From the NCBI GenBank assembly GCA_964486285.1, contig CAZALH010000007.1, positions 1 to 49,340 on the forward strand: a DNA stretch of 49,340 nt, read 5' to 3'. Position 1 is the first letter of the stretch. Each line of letters starts with the position of its first letter. The stretch comes from JAIDVZ01 sp964486285. GTDB taxonomy: Bacteria; Verrucomicrobiota; Verrucomicrobiia; Opitutales; JAIRKQ01. The position numbers and the translations under genes are program-made. Below the pieces are notes generated by a model that saw nothing but the letters and a program-made list of their open reading frames with translations, was not told the DNA's origin and did no database searches. This document shows positions 16,701 to 25,995 of this stretch, piece by piece.

Positions 16701-17554
16701 AAATCTTTGAAATAATCGATCAGTTTCAGTCTAGGTTTGATGATCTTGAAGAAGAGCGCCTAAGGAAAATTGAAGCTGTTGAATCAGGGAACCTCGATGA
16801 AAGTGGAATAATTAAAAATGTTAAAGTATACATCGCCAATAAACGTAAGATACAAGTTGGTGACAAGATGGCAGGTAGACACGGAAATAAAGGGGTAGTA
16901 TCACGTATTGTTAAGCGTGAGGACATGCCATTTTTACCGGATGGACGCCCAATAGACATCATATTAAACCCACTTGGAGTTCCAAGTCGTATGAACGTTG
17001 GGCAGGTTTTAGAAACTTACCTTGGTGCTGCATGTAAAAAATTGGGAATAAAAATTGCAACACACGTATTTGATGGTGCAAGTGAAAAACAAATCCAAGA
17101 ATTAATGCAAAAAGCAGATCTGCCAATTGATGGGAAAACAGAGCTATTCGATGGATGTACTGGTCAAAAATTCGATCAAAGAGTAATGGTGGGATATATA
17201 TATATGATGAAACTAAATCACTTGGTTGCTGATAAAGTGCATGCTCGAGCAGTTGGACCTTATAGTTTAATTACACAACAACCACTAGGGGGACGTGCAC
17301 AGTACGGTGGTCAAAGATTCGGGGAAATGGAAGTATGGGCAATGGAAGCTTATGGTGCAGCTTACACATTACAGGAACTTTTGACTGTAAAATCTGATGA
17401 CTCACACGGTAGGACTAAAATATACGAGTCAATTGTTAAAGGTGATACTTCTTTAGATGCTGGCATTCCTCAATCATTCAATGTACTAATGAAAGAATTA
17501 CAAGGATTGTGCCTCGATATACGTCTCGAAAAAAACCAACCGTTAGATATGTAA
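13784..17554 (+). CDS. rpoB: RNA polymerase beta subunit
   Basis: Catalytic-core subunit, 1256 residues, complete from MTENYRVSFGK to the C-terminal clamp. The rifampicin region SQFMDQINPLSEIAHKRR (about 451-468) keeps the residues equivalent to E. coli Asp516 (Asp455), His526 (His465) and Ser531 (Ser470). It has Ile at the position of Asn518 (Ile457). The hallmark GRICPIETPEGANIGLI, the catalytic-region KMAGRHGNKGVVS and GGRAQYGGQRFGEMEVWA are present. The gene follows a 140-base gap holding a terminator-like hairpin and is 25 bases before rpoC. Confidence 0.98.
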   Translation: MTENYRVSFGKLKEVITPPYLIENQISSFKEFLQTDIEAAKRQNVGLESVFRSSFPILSYDGNVSLDYVQYRIDAPKHTEDFCIKEGITYGAPLYVTLRLTSADESREEEIFMGEMPIMSKRGSFIISGSERVVVSQLHRSPGICFEITQHTSGKNLYAFRIMPDRGTWIEVQSDQNDLLYVYLDRRRRRRKFLLTTMLRAFGHSSDYDIISLFYTVHEARIDDLLKKDSFIDLVLTDDIIDVQHGIVLARAYDNIGRTLLKSFKEAGIEKISYADTSIDNGLIIRSLKKDPAHNEEEALIEIYKLLRPGEPINIQNAKAFLARNFMDKKRYDLSQIGRYKLNRKLGLDKDLDDRIISAEDIVAATKYLCQLRSGKGIIDDIDNLGSRRVRGVGELLVNQCRVGLARMERVIRERMSLFDQSVDMLTPQKLLNPKLLMSVIRDFFARSQLSQFMDQINPLSEIAHKRRLSSLGPNGLNRERAGLEVRDVHSSHYGRICPIETPEGANIGLINSLSTYARINKFGFIETPYRVVKNGHVTDEVVYLNADDEEGKIIAQANSEMDENDNLIGRVAVRKSNELLDVSPSEVDYMDVSPKQVISVAAGLIPFLEHDDTSRALMGANMQRQGVPLLLTEAPLVGTGIEQKIAHDSGHVVLATKSGIVASVDSNKIIVSKDGKLPANFDANKNNNKDIQVYKLRKYLRSNAATCFNQHPIVSKHQKIEEGDVLADGASIDHGELALGKNVLVAFMPWNGYNFEDAVILSERMITDDVFTSIHIDEYEITARDTKLGFEEITRDIPNVGDEALKNLNRDGIIKIGAEVKPGDILVGKITPKTETDLAPEEKLLRAIFGEKAADVKDSSLIAPAGCYGTVMDVKISSRTDNEKEDISESECRRRVKKINEEFRTQADQIRDDLTEAFSSILLGEKIPLDIIDTDTGETILAANRKITKTLLRRLAASGRNIDMPMSPVKNKIFEIIDQFQSRFDDLEEERLRKIEAVESGNLDESGIIKNVKVYIANKRKIQVGDKMAGRHGNKGVVSRIVKREDMPFLPDGRPIDIILNPLGVPSRMNVGQVLETYLGAACKKLGIKIATHVFDGASEKQIQELMQKADLPIDGKTELFDGCTGQKFDQRVMVGYIYMMKLNHLVADKVHARAVGPYSLITQQPLGGRAQYGGQRFGEMEVWAMEAYGAAYTLQELLTVKSDDSHGRTKIYESIVKGDTSLDAGIPQSFNVLMKELQGLCLDIRLEKNQPLDM

Positions 17555-17579
17555 ACAACACTAAACAAAATTTACTTAA

Positions 17580-20500
17580 ATGAATAATCAAAGTGCAAAA
17601 GAAATTTTTGGATTCAGTTCTGACAGTAATTACAACCAAGTAAGTATAGCAGTTGCCTCGCCAGATGTCATACGCTCTTGGTCACGTGGTGAAGTAAAAA
17701 ATCCTGAAACTATAAATTATAGGACATTTAAGCCCGAACCAGGAGGGTTATTTTGTCAAAAAATCTTTGGGCCAGTCAGAGATTATGAGTGTGCTTGCGG
17801 AAAGTATAAACGAATAAAATACAAGGGTGTAGTTTGTGAACGTTGTGGTGTTGAAGTAACAGTATCTCGTATTCGTCGAGAAAGTATGGGACATATCGAA
17901 TTAGCTGTTCCAATCGCTCATATTTGGTTCCTAAAAAGTTTACCAAGTAGATTAGGGCTAATGTTAGATATGACAGCCAAAGACCTCGAAAAGGTTATTT
18001 ATTACGAAAGCTACATGGTAATTGACCCAGGAGAAACACCATTAACTGAAAATCAATTAATCAGTGCGCAAGAATATTCACAGCTCTTGGAAGAATATGG
18101 GGAAGATTCTTTTGACGCAAAAATTGGGGCTGCAGCTGTACGTGATGTGCTAACAAAGATAGACCTTAATGAATTATCAGATGAATTACAGGAACAATTA
18201 CGCAGTACAAATTCTCGACAAAACAAAAAGAAAATCACCAAACGTTTAAAACTTATTAACGGGTTTATTGAAGGTAATATGCGTCCAGAATGGATGATAT
18301 TAGAAGTATTACCTATAATTCCTCCTGATTTGCGACCACTTGTTCCATTAGATGGTGGACGATTTGCTACAAGTGATCTTAATGATTTATACAGGAGAGT
18401 AATTAACAGAAATAATCGTCTAAAAAGCCTACTAAGTTTAAAAACTCCTGATGTTATTATACATAACGAAATGCGAATGTTACAGGAAGCTGTAGATGCA
18501 TTATTTGATAATGATAGGCATGGCCATTCAGTTGTCGGAGCAGGCAATCGTCCACTTAAATCGCTCAGCGAAATGTTAAAAGGGAAACAGGGACGGTTCC
18601 GTCAAAATTTATTAGGGAAACGAGTAGATTATAGCGGGCGCTCTGTCATAGTTATCGGGCCAGAGTTACAGCTTCATCAGTGCGGATTACCAAAAAAAAT
18701 GGCCCTAGTACTTTTCGAACCATTTATCATACGCAGATTAAAAGAATTAGGATTTGTACATACTGTTCGCAGTGCAAGAAAAATGATAGAAAAACAATCT
18801 CCAGAAGTATGGGATATTCTTGAAGAAGTTACACGTGAACACCCAGTGTTACTTAACCGTGCCCCTACCCTCCATAGATTGTCAATACGTGCATTTTATC
18901 CAGTTCTTATAGAAGGAGATGCTATTCGACTACACCCTCTCGTTTGTGCAGCATTTAATGCTGACTTTGACGGTGACCAGATGGCTGTCCACGTACCATT
19001 ATCATTAGAAGCAGTAATGGAAGCAAAATTATTGATGCTTGCTTCATTAAATATATTTTCTCCATCAAGTGGGAAACCAGTACTGACTCCATCACAAGAT
19101 ATTGTACTTGGATCGTATTATTTAACTTTAGAGCCTGAAAAAACATCTGATGAAAGATTACCTCTGATATGTACTACGGAAGAAGCTTTGATGCTCGATT
19201 CAGAAAAAATTTTACAAAAGCATGATCGTATTCGATTTGTAAACCCTGATTTTAAAAAGAATACACGTTACGGCAACAAGGATGTAAAAATTATAGAAAC
19301 CACATTAGGTCGAGTAATTTTTAATAGCATTTTCCCGCGTGCACTAGGCTTTATTAATCAACCGATCGCAAAAGGAAAATTAGGAGACTTAATACTTAAC
19401 ACCTATAAAGTCGGTGGGAAAAAAGCCGCTATTGAAACATTGGACAAACTCAAAGAATTAGGTTTCAAAGAAGCGATGAAGGCTGGTTTATCTATTGGCG
19501 TAGATGATATGATAATACCAGACAATAAGTCTGAAATTATAGCTGATGCCCGCAACAAAATTGATGAAATCGAAACACAATATAAACGTGGAATCATTAC
19601 TAGCGGTGAAAGATATAATAAAGTCGTTGATATTTGGACATCTACCACTGATAAAGTCGCAGAAGAAGCATTTGAAGTCCTCGCTCACAATAATAACCGT
19701 GATGAAATAAACCCTATTTTCTTAATGATGGATTCCGGTGCTCGTGGTAACCGTCAACAGGTTCGTCAATTATGCGGAATGCGTGGATTAATGGCTAAAC
19801 CATCAGGTGAAATTATAGAATGGCCAATCTTATCTTCCTTTAAAGAAGGACTGTCTGTATTAGAATATTTTATCTCTACACACGGAGCAAGAAAAGGTCT
19901 TACTGATACTGCGTTAAAAACCGCAGACGCTGGATACATGACACGTAAATTATGTGATGTTGCTATGGACTGCGTAATTGGGGATGAAGACAATGGAGAT
20001 CGTTCAGGTGTCTGGAAGCAAGCAATTGTTGATGGAGATACTGAAATTGTCAGTCTAAGTGAAAGAATTGAAGGACGATGTTCATGTGAAAATGTTTACA
20101 ATCCTAATAACCCTGATGAACTTATTGTCTCCTCAGGAGATCTAATAACTGCAGATATTGCGCACTACATAGAAGAATGTGGTGTCGAACGCGTTAAAAT
20201 AATGTCACCATTAACCCAGATGTACAAAAATACTATTCCTGCCAAAGCATATGGAATTGATCCAGCAACTAACAGTATGGTAGAACGAGGCACTGCAGTT
20301 GGTATTGTTGCTGCACAATCTATTGGAGAACCAGGGACTCAGTTAACGTTAAGAACATTTCACGTTGGTGGTGTTGCGAGTCAGGTATTAAAAAGTTCAG
20401 AATACCGAGCGAAGTGTGATTGCACAATAAAATTTAATGGACTGCGAATGGTACAAACTGCAGACGGTGGCAATGTTGTACTTAATAGAACAGGGTCAAT

Positions 20501-21755
20501 TAGTTTATTGGATAATAAAGGTAATGAACTCGAAAAATATTCAATTATTCCTGGTACATTTTTATCTGTTTCAGATGGAGAAAAAGTAACGAAAGGAGAT
20601 ATTTTGGCAATGTGGGATCCACATAACATGCCAATTTTATCTGAAAAAAGTGGAATAATTAATTTTAAAGATATGATACCAGGTGTAACCATTAAACGTG
20701 ACGTCGATGTATCAACTGGGAAAATAACAACTGTAGTAATAGAACACAAAGATGATTTAAATCCAGCAATTGAAATATTAATTGGGCCTAATGATCAAGG
20801 GTTACCTACAGATAAGATCATTGCAACATATAATATTCCAACAGGAACTCAGGTTATTGTTGAGAATGGAAATGAAGTTCAAGCAGGTGCATTATTAGCT
20901 AAAACTTCTCGTTCTGCTTCCAAAACACAGGATATTACTGGTGGATTACCGCGTATTGCAGAATTATTTGAAGCTCGACGTCCAAAAGATGCTTCTGTAA
21001 TGGCTAAAATTGATGGTATTGTATCATTTGGTGGCACAATTCGTAATAAGAAGAGAATTTGGATAACAGATAGCGAAACTGGACAGCGTCAGGAACATTT
21101 TATTCCACACGGACGTAATATTATTGTACATGAAGGAGATTTTATAAATAAGGGGCAAAACCTTACTGACGGAACTCCTGATCCTCATGAAATTTTAGAA
21201 ATTTTAGGAGAAGCAAGTCTACAAGAGTATTTAATTTCTGAAATTCAGAAAGTATATCGCATGCAAGGTGTAACTATTAATGATAAACACATAGAAATGA
21301 TAATAACTTGTATGCTAAGTAAGGTTCGCATTGTCGATCCAGGAGACTCTGACTTTTTCTGGGGGGAACAAGTTGATAAAGATGCATTTATAACATCTAA
21401 TAAAGAAATAATTGAAGCTGGTGGTGAACCATCAATTGCAGAACCGATATTGCTTGGTATTACAAAAGCATCTATTGAAACTGAAAGTTTCATTGCTGCA
21501 GCATCATTCCAAGAAACAACACGAGTGCTTACGGAAGCAGCAACTCTATCGAAAACAGATCACCTTAAAGGTTTCAAAGAAAATGTCATCATTGGTCATT
21601 TAATTCCTGCAGGAACAGGGCTACCAATGTATCGGTCATTAAAAATAAATACATTAGTAAACGCTACAGATAATGACATGGAATCTTCTGAGCAAATAAA
21701 TGAACAATCAGTTAATATAAGCACACAATCAAATATGGAGGAGATTATTGTGTAA
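17580..21755 (+). CDS. rpoC: RNA polymerase beta-prime subunit, lacking the second zinc site
   Basis: 1391 residues carrying the catalytic Mg triad in NADFDGDQM (Asp462, 464, 466). The N-terminal zinc site is intact (Cys71, 73, 86, 89). The second zinc site, near-universal in bacteria (E. coli Cys814, 888, 895, 898), is gone: the aligned residues are Asn805, Gln880, Pro887 and Ala890, in the segment SPLTQMYKNTIPAKAYG. The surrounding sequence (GIVAAQSIGEPGTQLTLRTFH) is perfectly conserved, so this is not a frameshift or sequencing slip. The protein ends in a Ser/Asn/Glu-rich tail of about 35 residues. Confidence 0.98.
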   Translation: MNNQSAKEIFGFSSDSNYNQVSIAVASPDVIRSWSRGEVKNPETINYRTFKPEPGGLFCQKIFGPVRDYECACGKYKRIKYKGVVCERCGVEVTVSRIRRESMGHIELAVPIAHIWFLKSLPSRLGLMLDMTAKDLEKVIYYESYMVIDPGETPLTENQLISAQEYSQLLEEYGEDSFDAKIGAAAVRDVLTKIDLNELSDELQEQLRSTNSRQNKKKITKRLKLINGFIEGNMRPEWMILEVLPIIPPDLRPLVPLDGGRFATSDLNDLYRRVINRNNRLKSLLSLKTPDVIIHNEMRMLQEAVDALFDNDRHGHSVVGAGNRPLKSLSEMLKGKQGRFRQNLLGKRVDYSGRSVIVIGPELQLHQCGLPKKMALVLFEPFIIRRLKELGFVHTVRSARKMIEKQSPEVWDILEEVTREHPVLLNRAPTLHRLSIRAFYPVLIEGDAIRLHPLVCAAFNADFDGDQMAVHVPLSLEAVMEAKLLMLASLNIFSPSSGKPVLTPSQDIVLGSYYLTLEPEKTSDERLPLICTTEEALMLDSEKILQKHDRIRFVNPDFKKNTRYGNKDVKIIETTLGRVIFNSIFPRALGFINQPIAKGKLGDLILNTYKVGGKKAAIETLDKLKELGFKEAMKAGLSIGVDDMIIPDNKSEIIADARNKIDEIETQYKRGIITSGERYNKVVDIWTSTTDKVAEEAFEVLAHNNNRDEINPIFLMMDSGARGNRQQVRQLCGMRGLMAKPSGEIIEWPILSSFKEGLSVLEYFISTHGARKGLTDTALKTADAGYMTRKLCDVAMDCVIGDEDNGDRSGVWKQAIVDGDTEIVSLSERIEGRCSCENVYNPNNPDELIVSSGDLITADIAHYIEECGVERVKIMSPLTQMYKNTIPAKAYGIDPATNSMVERGTAVGIVAAQSIGEPGTQLTLRTFHVGGVASQVLKSSEYRAKCDCTIKFNGLRMVQTADGGNVVLNRTGSISLLDNKGNELEKYSIIPGTFLSVSDGEKVTKGDILAMWDPHNMPILSEKSGIINFKDMIPGVTIKRDVDVSTGKITTVVIEHKDDLNPAIEILIGPNDQGLPTDKIIATYNIPTGTQVIVENGNEVQAGALLAKTSRSASKTQDITGGLPRIAELFEARRPKDASVMAKIDGIVSFGGTIRNKKRIWITDSETGQRQEHFIPHGRNIIVHEGDFINKGQNLTDGTPDPHEILEILGEASLQEYLISEIQKVYRMQGVTINDKHIEMIITCMLSKVRIVDPGDSDFFWGEQVDKDAFITSNKEIIEAGGEPSIAEPILLGITKASIETESFIAAASFQETTRVLTEAATLSKTDHLKGFKENVIIGHLIPAGTGLPMYRSLKINTLVNATDNDMESSEQINEQSVNISTQSNMEEIIV

Positions 21756-21842
21756 ATGCTTCATATATTTATATAAAAAAATTCTTGCATTGTTTTGTAG
21801 TTTTAATTCTACTCTGAAAACCTCAATTTTATAGGGAAATAC
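21756..21842 (+). promoter_or_regulatory. Gap between rpoC and rpsL, possible internal promoter
   Basis: An 87-base AT-rich gap. TTGCAT at 21785-21790 and TTCTAC at 21807-21812 are 16 bases apart and could form a weak promoter reading into rpsL. No terminator hairpin was seen, so read-through from rpoC is also likely. Confidence 0.25.
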
Positions 21843-22220
21843 ATGCCAACAATTAATCAATTGATAAAACAACCACGTGTTAATAAAACGTTTAAATCAA
21901 AAGCTCCAGCATTGGATAGAAATCCATTTAAACGAGGAACATGTATACAAGTCATGACCCGTACACCAAAAAAACCAAATTCAGCTGTGCGTAAGGTCAC
22001 CAAGGTACGTTTAACAAATGGTTCAGAAGTTATAGCCTACATTCCAGATGAAGGGCACAAATTACAGGAGCATAGTGTAGTTTTAGTGCGTGGTGGACGT
22101 GTAAAGGACCTACCTGGTGTAAGATATCACGTCGTACGTGGTGCACTTGATTGTTCTGGTGTAGATAAACGTCGCAGAAGTCGTTCAAAGTATGGAGTAA
22201 AACGTCCAAAGCAAAAATAG
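21843..22220 (+). CDS. rpsL: Ribosomal protein S12
   Basis: Decoding-site protein. 125 residues with KAPALDRNPFKRG, TPKKPNSAVRK (site of streptomycin-resistance changes, here wild-type Lys) and GGRVKDLPGVRYH. First gene of the str group (rpsL, rpsG, fusA), preceded by TAGGGAAA. Confidence 0.98.
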   Translation: MPTINQLIKQPRVNKTFKSKAPALDRNPFKRGTCIQVMTRTPKKPNSAVRKVTKVRLTNGSEVIAYIPDEGHKLQEHSVVLVRGGRVKDLPGVRYHVVRGALDCSGVDKRRRSRSKYGVKRPKQK

Positions 22221-22246
22221 AGTAAAAATTTTAGGAGAAGTAAGAA

Positions 22247-22720
22247 ATGTCTCGTCGTAGAAGAGCAGTAAAACGAATAGTTTTAAAAGATCCACGTTAT
22301 GGTAGTGCGTTGATTGGACAATTAATCAATATGGTAATGGAACGTGGGAAAAAGTCGTTAGCACGTTCTATCGTATATGGAGCTATAGAACGGGTCAGTG
22401 AAAAATTAGGGAAAGGAGACCCTGTAGATCTTTTATTAGGTGCATTAGAAAATGCTCGTCCTAAAGTGGAAGTAAAAAGTAAACGTATTGGTGGTGCTAC
22501 TTATCAAGTTCCAGTCGAAGTTCCATATGAACGGCAACATGCACTTGTTTTCCGCTGGATGATAGAATTAGCTTCTTCTCGTAAGGGAATACCAATGAAA
22601 GAAGCATTGGCTCAAGAAATTGTTGATGCTTATAACAATACTGGTTCTGTAGTTAAAAAGAAAGATGAAGTACATCGTATGGCGCAAGCAAATCGCGCAT
22701 TTGCACATTTACGTTGGTAA
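22247..22720 (+). CDS. rpsG: Ribosomal protein S7
   Basis: Primary 16S rRNA-binding protein that nucleates the small-subunit head and lies near the E site. 157 residues, starting MSRRRRAVKR, with the conserved GGATYQVPVEVP (about 83-94) and ending AFAHLRW. Good ribosome site TTAGGAGAAG. Confidence 0.98.
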   Translation: MSRRRRAVKRIVLKDPRYGSALIGQLINMVMERGKKSLARSIVYGAIERVSEKLGKGDPVDLLLGALENARPKVEVKSKRIGGATYQVPVEVPYERQHALVFRWMIELASSRKGIPMKEALAQEIVDAYNNTGSVVKKKDEVHRMAQANRAFAHLRW

Positions 22721-22746
22721 TAAATTAAGCAATTTAAGGTTAAAGA

Positions 22747-24894
22747 ATGTCTACACATACAAAATTATCGCCAGCAAATTCTAAATCAAGAGGGACTCCA
22801 TTAGAATTTACTCGTAACATCGGTATAGCAGCCCATATTGATGCCGGTAAAACAACAACTACAGAACGCATTCTATTCTATACTGGCGTCGTTCATAAAA
22901 TGGGCGAAGTTCATGACGGAACTGCTGTTACCGACTGGATGGAGCAAGAAAGAGAACGAGGAATAACTATTACCTCAGCTGCAATTTCATGCTCTTGGAG
23001 TACTAAGTCTGGTCCATTTTCAGATATTAAGCATAGAATTAATATAATAGATACTCCAGGACACGTCGATTTCACTGCTGAAGTAGAACGCTCGTTGCGT
23101 GTATTGGATGGTGCAGTTGCTGTTTTTTGTGGCGTTGCTGGTGTTCAACCACAATCAGAAACAGTGTGGAGACAAATGGATAAATATAATGTACCACGTA
23201 TCGCATTCATCAATAAAATGGATCGCATGGGGGCAGATTTTTTAAGCGCGGTCAATGATATCAGAGAAAAACTAAAAGGGAATGCCCATCCATTATTTTT
23301 AAATATTGGCGCCGGTGAAAATTTTAGCGGGTTAGTTGATTTAGTAACCATGCAAGCTTATATATATCGGGAAAATTCTGTCAATGGAGTTCAGTACGAT
23401 ACTGTTGATATTCCAACGGATATGCTTGAAGATGCAAAAAAATATCATGAACAATTGATTGAATCAATTGCAGATTTCGACGATGAGATAGCAGAAAAAT
23501 ATTTAAGTGGCGAAGAAATTACATCAGAAGAATTAAAACTTGGAATACGTAAAGCAACGGTCGCTATGAAATTCGTTGGTGTTATTCCAGGTAGTTCATT
23601 TAAAAATAAAGGCGTTCAAATGCTACTTGACGCAATCGTTGATTACCTACCAAGCCCTCTTGATCTTCCACCAACTCGTGCATTTAAGGACGACAATGAA
23701 GAATCGTCAATACCAGTAGATGATAATGGTAAAGTGGCGGCATTAGCATTTAAACTAATGACGGACCCTTACGTTGGGAAATTAGTATTTTGTCGCGTAT
23801 ACGCCGGCCAGTTAAAAAAAGGCAGTACTGTTTATAACCCTCGTACAAGAAAAAATGAACGTATCAGTCGATTGGTAATTATGAAGGCTGATGCCCGTGA
23901 AGACATAGATGTTGCATATTCAGGTGATATATGTGCTCTTGTCGGGATTAAAGGTGTTGTTACCGGTGATACATTATGCGATGAGGACTTAAATCTAATT
24001 TTGGAACCACCAACATTCCCAGAGCCTGTCATAAGTATGTCAATTGAGCCGAAATCGAAAGCAGATCAAGCAAAACTTTCAATTGGGTTACAGAGACTAG
24101 CTGAAGAAGATCCTACATTTATCGTAACAACAAATCAAGAGACTGGACAAACGATAATCGCAGGAATGGGTGAACTTCACTTAGATATCATAAGAGATAG
24201 ATTATTTCGAGAATTTAATGTTGAAGCGGATGCTGGCCGTCCACAAATAGCGTATAAGGAAACAATTTCTGCAGCAGCTACTGGTGAAGGAAAATTTATC
24301 AGACAAACTGGCGGGCATGGACAGTATGGTCATGCTGTGATTAAGATTGAACCAGCAGAAAGAGGCAAAGGTATAGAAATTATCAACGAAATTGTTGGTG
24401 GTGTAATCCCTAAGGAATTTATCAAGCCAACTCAAGATGGTATTATGGAAGGTGCTATGACTGGTGTTATTGCTGGATATCCAGTGATTGATTTTGTAGC
24501 TCGAATAGTCGATGGAAGCTTTCATGAGGTTGATTCATCGGAATTAGCGTTCAAGATGGCAGGTATTTTCGGTTTTAAAGAAGCAATGAAAAAAGCAAAC
24601 CCGATTTTGCTTGAACCTATCATGAAAGTAGATGTGTCAACTCCTGATGAATATCAAGGAGATATTGTCGGAGATTTAAACCGTCGACGTGGACAAATTC
24701 AAGGAATAGATTCAAAACATGGAATAACAACAATCACGGCCTTCGTTCCTCTAGAAATGATGTTTGGATATGCTACTGATGTTCGTTCTCTGTCCAAAGG
24801 TCGTGCAACATATACAATGGAGCCTTCTCACTTTGAACAAGTTCCAGCAGGATTGCTAACAAAAATCATAGAAAATTCTCCTAATAAAAGATAA
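22747..24894 (+). CDS. fusA: EF-G, translocation GTPase
   Basis: Moves tRNAs and mRNA after peptide transfer. 715 residues: G1 AHIDAGKTT (29-37), switch I RGITI (71-75, normal, unlike EF-Tu here), G3 DTPGH (102-106), G4 NKMD (156-159), then domains II-V with GMGELHLDI and the domain IV tip region GGHGQYGH. About 15 residues longer at the N-terminus than E. coli EF-G. It is followed after 11 bases by rpsJ, so the tuf gene usually found there is missing. Confidence 0.98.
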   Translation: MSTHTKLSPANSKSRGTPLEFTRNIGIAAHIDAGKTTTTERILFYTGVVHKMGEVHDGTAVTDWMEQERERGITITSAAISCSWSTKSGPFSDIKHRINIIDTPGHVDFTAEVERSLRVLDGAVAVFCGVAGVQPQSETVWRQMDKYNVPRIAFINKMDRMGADFLSAVNDIREKLKGNAHPLFLNIGAGENFSGLVDLVTMQAYIYRENSVNGVQYDTVDIPTDMLEDAKKYHEQLIESIADFDDEIAEKYLSGEEITSEELKLGIRKATVAMKFVGVIPGSSFKNKGVQMLLDAIVDYLPSPLDLPPTRAFKDDNEESSIPVDDNGKVAALAFKLMTDPYVGKLVFCRVYAGQLKKGSTVYNPRTRKNERISRLVIMKADAREDIDVAYSGDICALVGIKGVVTGDTLCDEDLNLILEPPTFPEPVISMSIEPKSKADQAKLSIGLQRLAEEDPTFIVTTNQETGQTIIAGMGELHLDIIRDRLFREFNVEADAGRPQIAYKETISAAATGEGKFIRQTGGHGQYGHAVIKIEPAERGKGIEIINEIVGGVIPKEFIKPTQDGIMEGAMTGVIAGYPVIDFVARIVDGSFHEVDSSELAFKMAGIFGFKEAMKKANPILLEPIMKVDVSTPDEYQGDIVGDLNRRRGQIQGIDSKHGITTITAFVPLEMMFGYATDVRSLSKGRATYTMEPSHFEQVPAGLLTKIIENSPNKR

Positions 24895-24905
24895 AGGAAA
24901 ATAAA

Positions 24906-25250
24906 ATGGCAGTACATAAAAAAACAAGCACAGGTTTAAAACAAAAAATAAGGATAAAGCTTCAAAGTTTTGATTATCGCCTCATAGATCAGGCAAGTAT
25001 TGACATTGTAGATACTGCAAAACGCTCAGGTGCTAGAGTATCAGGTCCTGTTCCTTTACCTATGCATATTCGTAAGTTTTGTGTCAACCGTTCGCCACAT
25101 GTTGATAAAAAATCATCTGATCATTTTGAAATCAGGACTCATGGTCGCCTGGTAGATATTTTTGAACCAACAGTAGATACTGCTGATGCTCTAAAAAAAT
25201 TAAATTTACCAGCAGGAGTTGATGTAAAAATTGATTTACTAACGATATAA
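24906..25250 (+). CDS. rpsJ: Ribosomal protein S10 (NusE)
   Basis: Small-subunit protein that also partners NusB and NusG in antitermination. 114 residues, about 10 longer at the N-terminus than E. coli; core KIRIKLQSFDYRLID and RTHGRLVDI. AAAGGAAAAT lies just before the ATG. Confidence 0.97.
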   Translation: MAVHKKTSTGLKQKIRIKLQSFDYRLIDQASIDIVDTAKRSGARVSGPVPLPMHIRKFCVNRSPHVDKKSSDHFEIRTHGRLVDIFEPTVDTADALKKLNLPAGVDVKIDLLTI

Positions 25251-25300
25251 ATTTTGTGCTTGCGTTTTAAAATACCGATTTTTATAGCTGTTGATGTGTC

Positions 25301-25326
25301 TAAAGCAGGATATTTCCCTGCCGCTT
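25301..25326 (+). promoter_or_regulatory. Small hairpin ahead of rplC
   Basis: GCAGG (25305-25309) and CCTGC (25317-25321) form a five-base GC stem with a seven-base loop, extendable by AAG/CTT across an internal bulge. It ends four bases before the chosen rplC start and may cover its initiation region. It lies in the longest gap of the S10 operon but one. A control role is a guess. Confidence 0.35.
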
Positions 25327-25329
25327 AGT

Positions 25330-25995
25330 ATGGAAAAGAAAAGAAATATTTTATTAGTAGGAAAAAAAATTGGAATGACTCAGGTTTATGACGATGAATC
25401 CAATTTAATTCCTGTAACGGTAATTAAAGCTGAAAAATGTGTAATATCCAAGCTGAAAACTATTGAATCAGACGGCTATACTGCTGTTCAGTTTGGCTTT
25501 GGAGAAAAGAAAATAAAGCATTCTACTAAAGCTGAAGTTGGCCAAAACAAAGAATTTAAAAATTTCACCCCAGTTGAATTCCATGAATTACGAGTAGAGT
25601 CCGTGGAGCAATATGCACTTGGTGAAATATCACCTCTCAGTGAATTTAATAAAGGTGATATAATCGATGTTATTGGACAAACCAAAGGACGTGGATTTTC
25701 AGGTGTTATGAAACGGCATGGATTCCATGGCGGTCCAGCAGCTCATGGTTCTATGTTCCATCGTCGCGGCGGATCATACGGACAGCGCCAGTGGGTAGGA
25801 CACGTATTTAAAGGACGAAAGATGCCTGGTCATTTCGGTTGCGACAGATGTACAATTCAAAATCTTTCTGTTGTCTCCATCGATAACGACAATAGTCTTA
25901 TGTTAATAAAGGGAAGTGTTCCAGGTGCTAAAAACTCCCTTATTATGGTAAGGCGTGCAATAAAATCAAAAGTAACAAGCGGAGGAAATAAATGA
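25330..25995 (+). CDS. rplC: Ribosomal protein L3
   Basis: Early-assembly 50S protein near the peptidyl-transferase centre. The start is set at the ATG at 25330 (221 residues, MEKKRNILLVGKKIGMTQVY) because L3 proteins begin a few residues before GKKIGMTQ. An in-frame TTG/ATG at 25291/25294 would add 13 or 12 residues. The core GFSGVMKRHGFHGGPAAHGS is unmistakable. It overlaps rplD by four bases (ATGA). Confidence 0.95.
   Translation: MEKKRNILLVGKKIGMTQVYDDESNLIPVTVIKAEKCVISKLKTIESDGYTAVQFGFGEKKIKHSTKAEVGQNKEFKNFTPVEFHELRVESVEQYALGEISPLSEFNKGDIIDVIGQTKGRGFSGVMKRHGFHGGPAAHGSMFHRRGGSYGQRQWVGHVFKGRKMPGHFGCDRCTIQNLSVVSIDNDNSLMLIKGSVPGAKNSLIMVRRAIKSKVTSGGNK

Noticed and set aside
19992..20252. Frameshift or assembly error explaining the missing RpoC zinc cysteines
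   Set aside because: The reading frame stays open with conserved residues on both sides and codon by codon through the region, and all four positions changed independently.
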